Assembly (NCBI GenBank): GCA_934162325.1
Contig: CAKPIH010000036.1
Location: 1 to 12,475 of the forward strand
Origin: an uncultured Bacilli bacterium
Lineage (GTDB): Bacteria > Bacillota_I > Bacilli_A > RF39 > UBA660
Reading direction: 5' to 3'
Length of the DNA stretch: 12,475 nucleotides
Made by a program: the position numbers and the translations under genes. This document shows positions 12,306 through 12,475 of the stretch, in pieces. Positions within the stretch are counted from its first letter, which is position 1. Each line of letters starts with the position of its first letter. Below the pieces are notes generated by a model. The model had not been told where the DNA came from, did no database searches, and was given only the letters and a program-made list of their open reading frames with translations.

Positions 12306-12475
12306 ATGGAAAAGAATAAGAAATTAATAGTACTAGGAGTACTAGCCTTGATACTAACTATATCAGGTATAACATATGCTATACTTACATGGACAAGCAG
12401 CAAAATAAATATAGGATTAACAAGTAATTGTTTTACTATAGATTATACTAAAGGTAATGATATAGCAAATGCTAG
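12306..12475 (+). CDS. N-terminal part of a secreted or surface protein
   Basis: The gene runs off the window after 56 complete codons. The start is set by AAAGGAAGG (12292-12300) five bases upstream. The product begins with a basic MEKNKK and a hydrophobic segment at about 7-26 (LIVLGVLALILTISGITYA), a signal peptide or anchor. Then comes TWTSSKINIGLTSNCFTIDY, the start of what looks like a beta-rich extracellular domain. The TYA-ILTWTSSK pattern after the signal recalls surface proteins that occur in many copies in related gut Bacilli and, more distantly, TasA-like fibre proteins; this is an impression, not a confirmed family match. It is preceded by a leader with hallmarks of attenuation or phase variation, which fits a surface antigen. 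Confidence 0.7.
   Translation, partial: MEKNKKLIVLGVLALILTISGITYAILTWTSSKINIGLTSNCFTIDYTKGNDIANA

Noticed and set aside
1..12475. Genetic code 4 (TGA as Trp), as in Mycoplasma
   Set aside because: Tryptophan codons are TGG throughout (for example in both peptidases, obgE and the microprotein) and no gene contains an in-frame TGA.
1..12475. CRISPR array, prophage, insertion sequence, tRNA or rRNA genes
   Set aside because: No regularly spaced identical repeats with unique spacers, no transposase or phage genes, and no tRNA or rRNA folds were recognised. The repeats present are short tandem or inverted pairs.

Overview
The window comes from a very AT-rich Firmicute. EzrA, two PcsB-like cell-wall peptidases and the Obg GTPase point to a walled relative of the Mollicutes within the Bacilli, perhaps one of the uncultured gut lineages such as RF39; that placement is inference. 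Tryptophan is encoded by TGG and no gene has an in-frame TGA, so the standard bacterial code fits and a Mycoplasma-type code does not.

Positions 1-2600 hold two tandem paralogous secreted M23 peptidases, each with a PcsB-like coiled coil and its own near-identical promoter. A compact intrinsic terminator follows. Positions 2609-6310 are a tight unit: a P-type cation ATPase of the CtpE/Exp7 type, a 40-residue single-pass membrane microprotein missed by length cut-offs, and obgE, closed by a terminator.

Positions 6311-6890 look empty at first sight but hold what reads as a complete, compact type I toxin-antitoxin locus. A strong promoter starts an RNA whose first bases pair with its last bases. 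This RNA carries two tiny ORFs that overlap at TAATG, the second encoding a 25-residue hydrophobic peptide with a basic tail. On the opposite strand, a promoter with a perfect 17-bp spacer and an intrinsic terminator define an antisense RNA of about 100 nt over the 3' end of the toxin message.

Positions 6906-10238 carry ezrA, the membrane-bound division-ring regulator, followed by two asparagine-rich low-complexity proteins. One is anchored by an N-terminal and the other by a C-terminal membrane helix. On the minus strand follow an RNHCP-family zinc-ribbon protein and a 60-residue Pro/Tyr-rich protein. Divergent from these is a rhomboid intramembrane protease with an N-terminal cytosolic domain.

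Positions 12000-12475 hold the 5' part of a secreted-protein gene behind a leader of about 260 nt. The leader contains repeats, a short leader peptide with a run of ten G, and a strong terminator hairpin just before the ribosome binding site. Only one of the three reading frames after the G run stays open through the hairpin, which suggests phase-variable or frameshift-controlled attenuation of this gene.

The theme is envelope biology: wall hydrolysis, division, ion transport, intramembrane proteolysis and surface display, with two regulatory RNA loci in the intergenic spaces.
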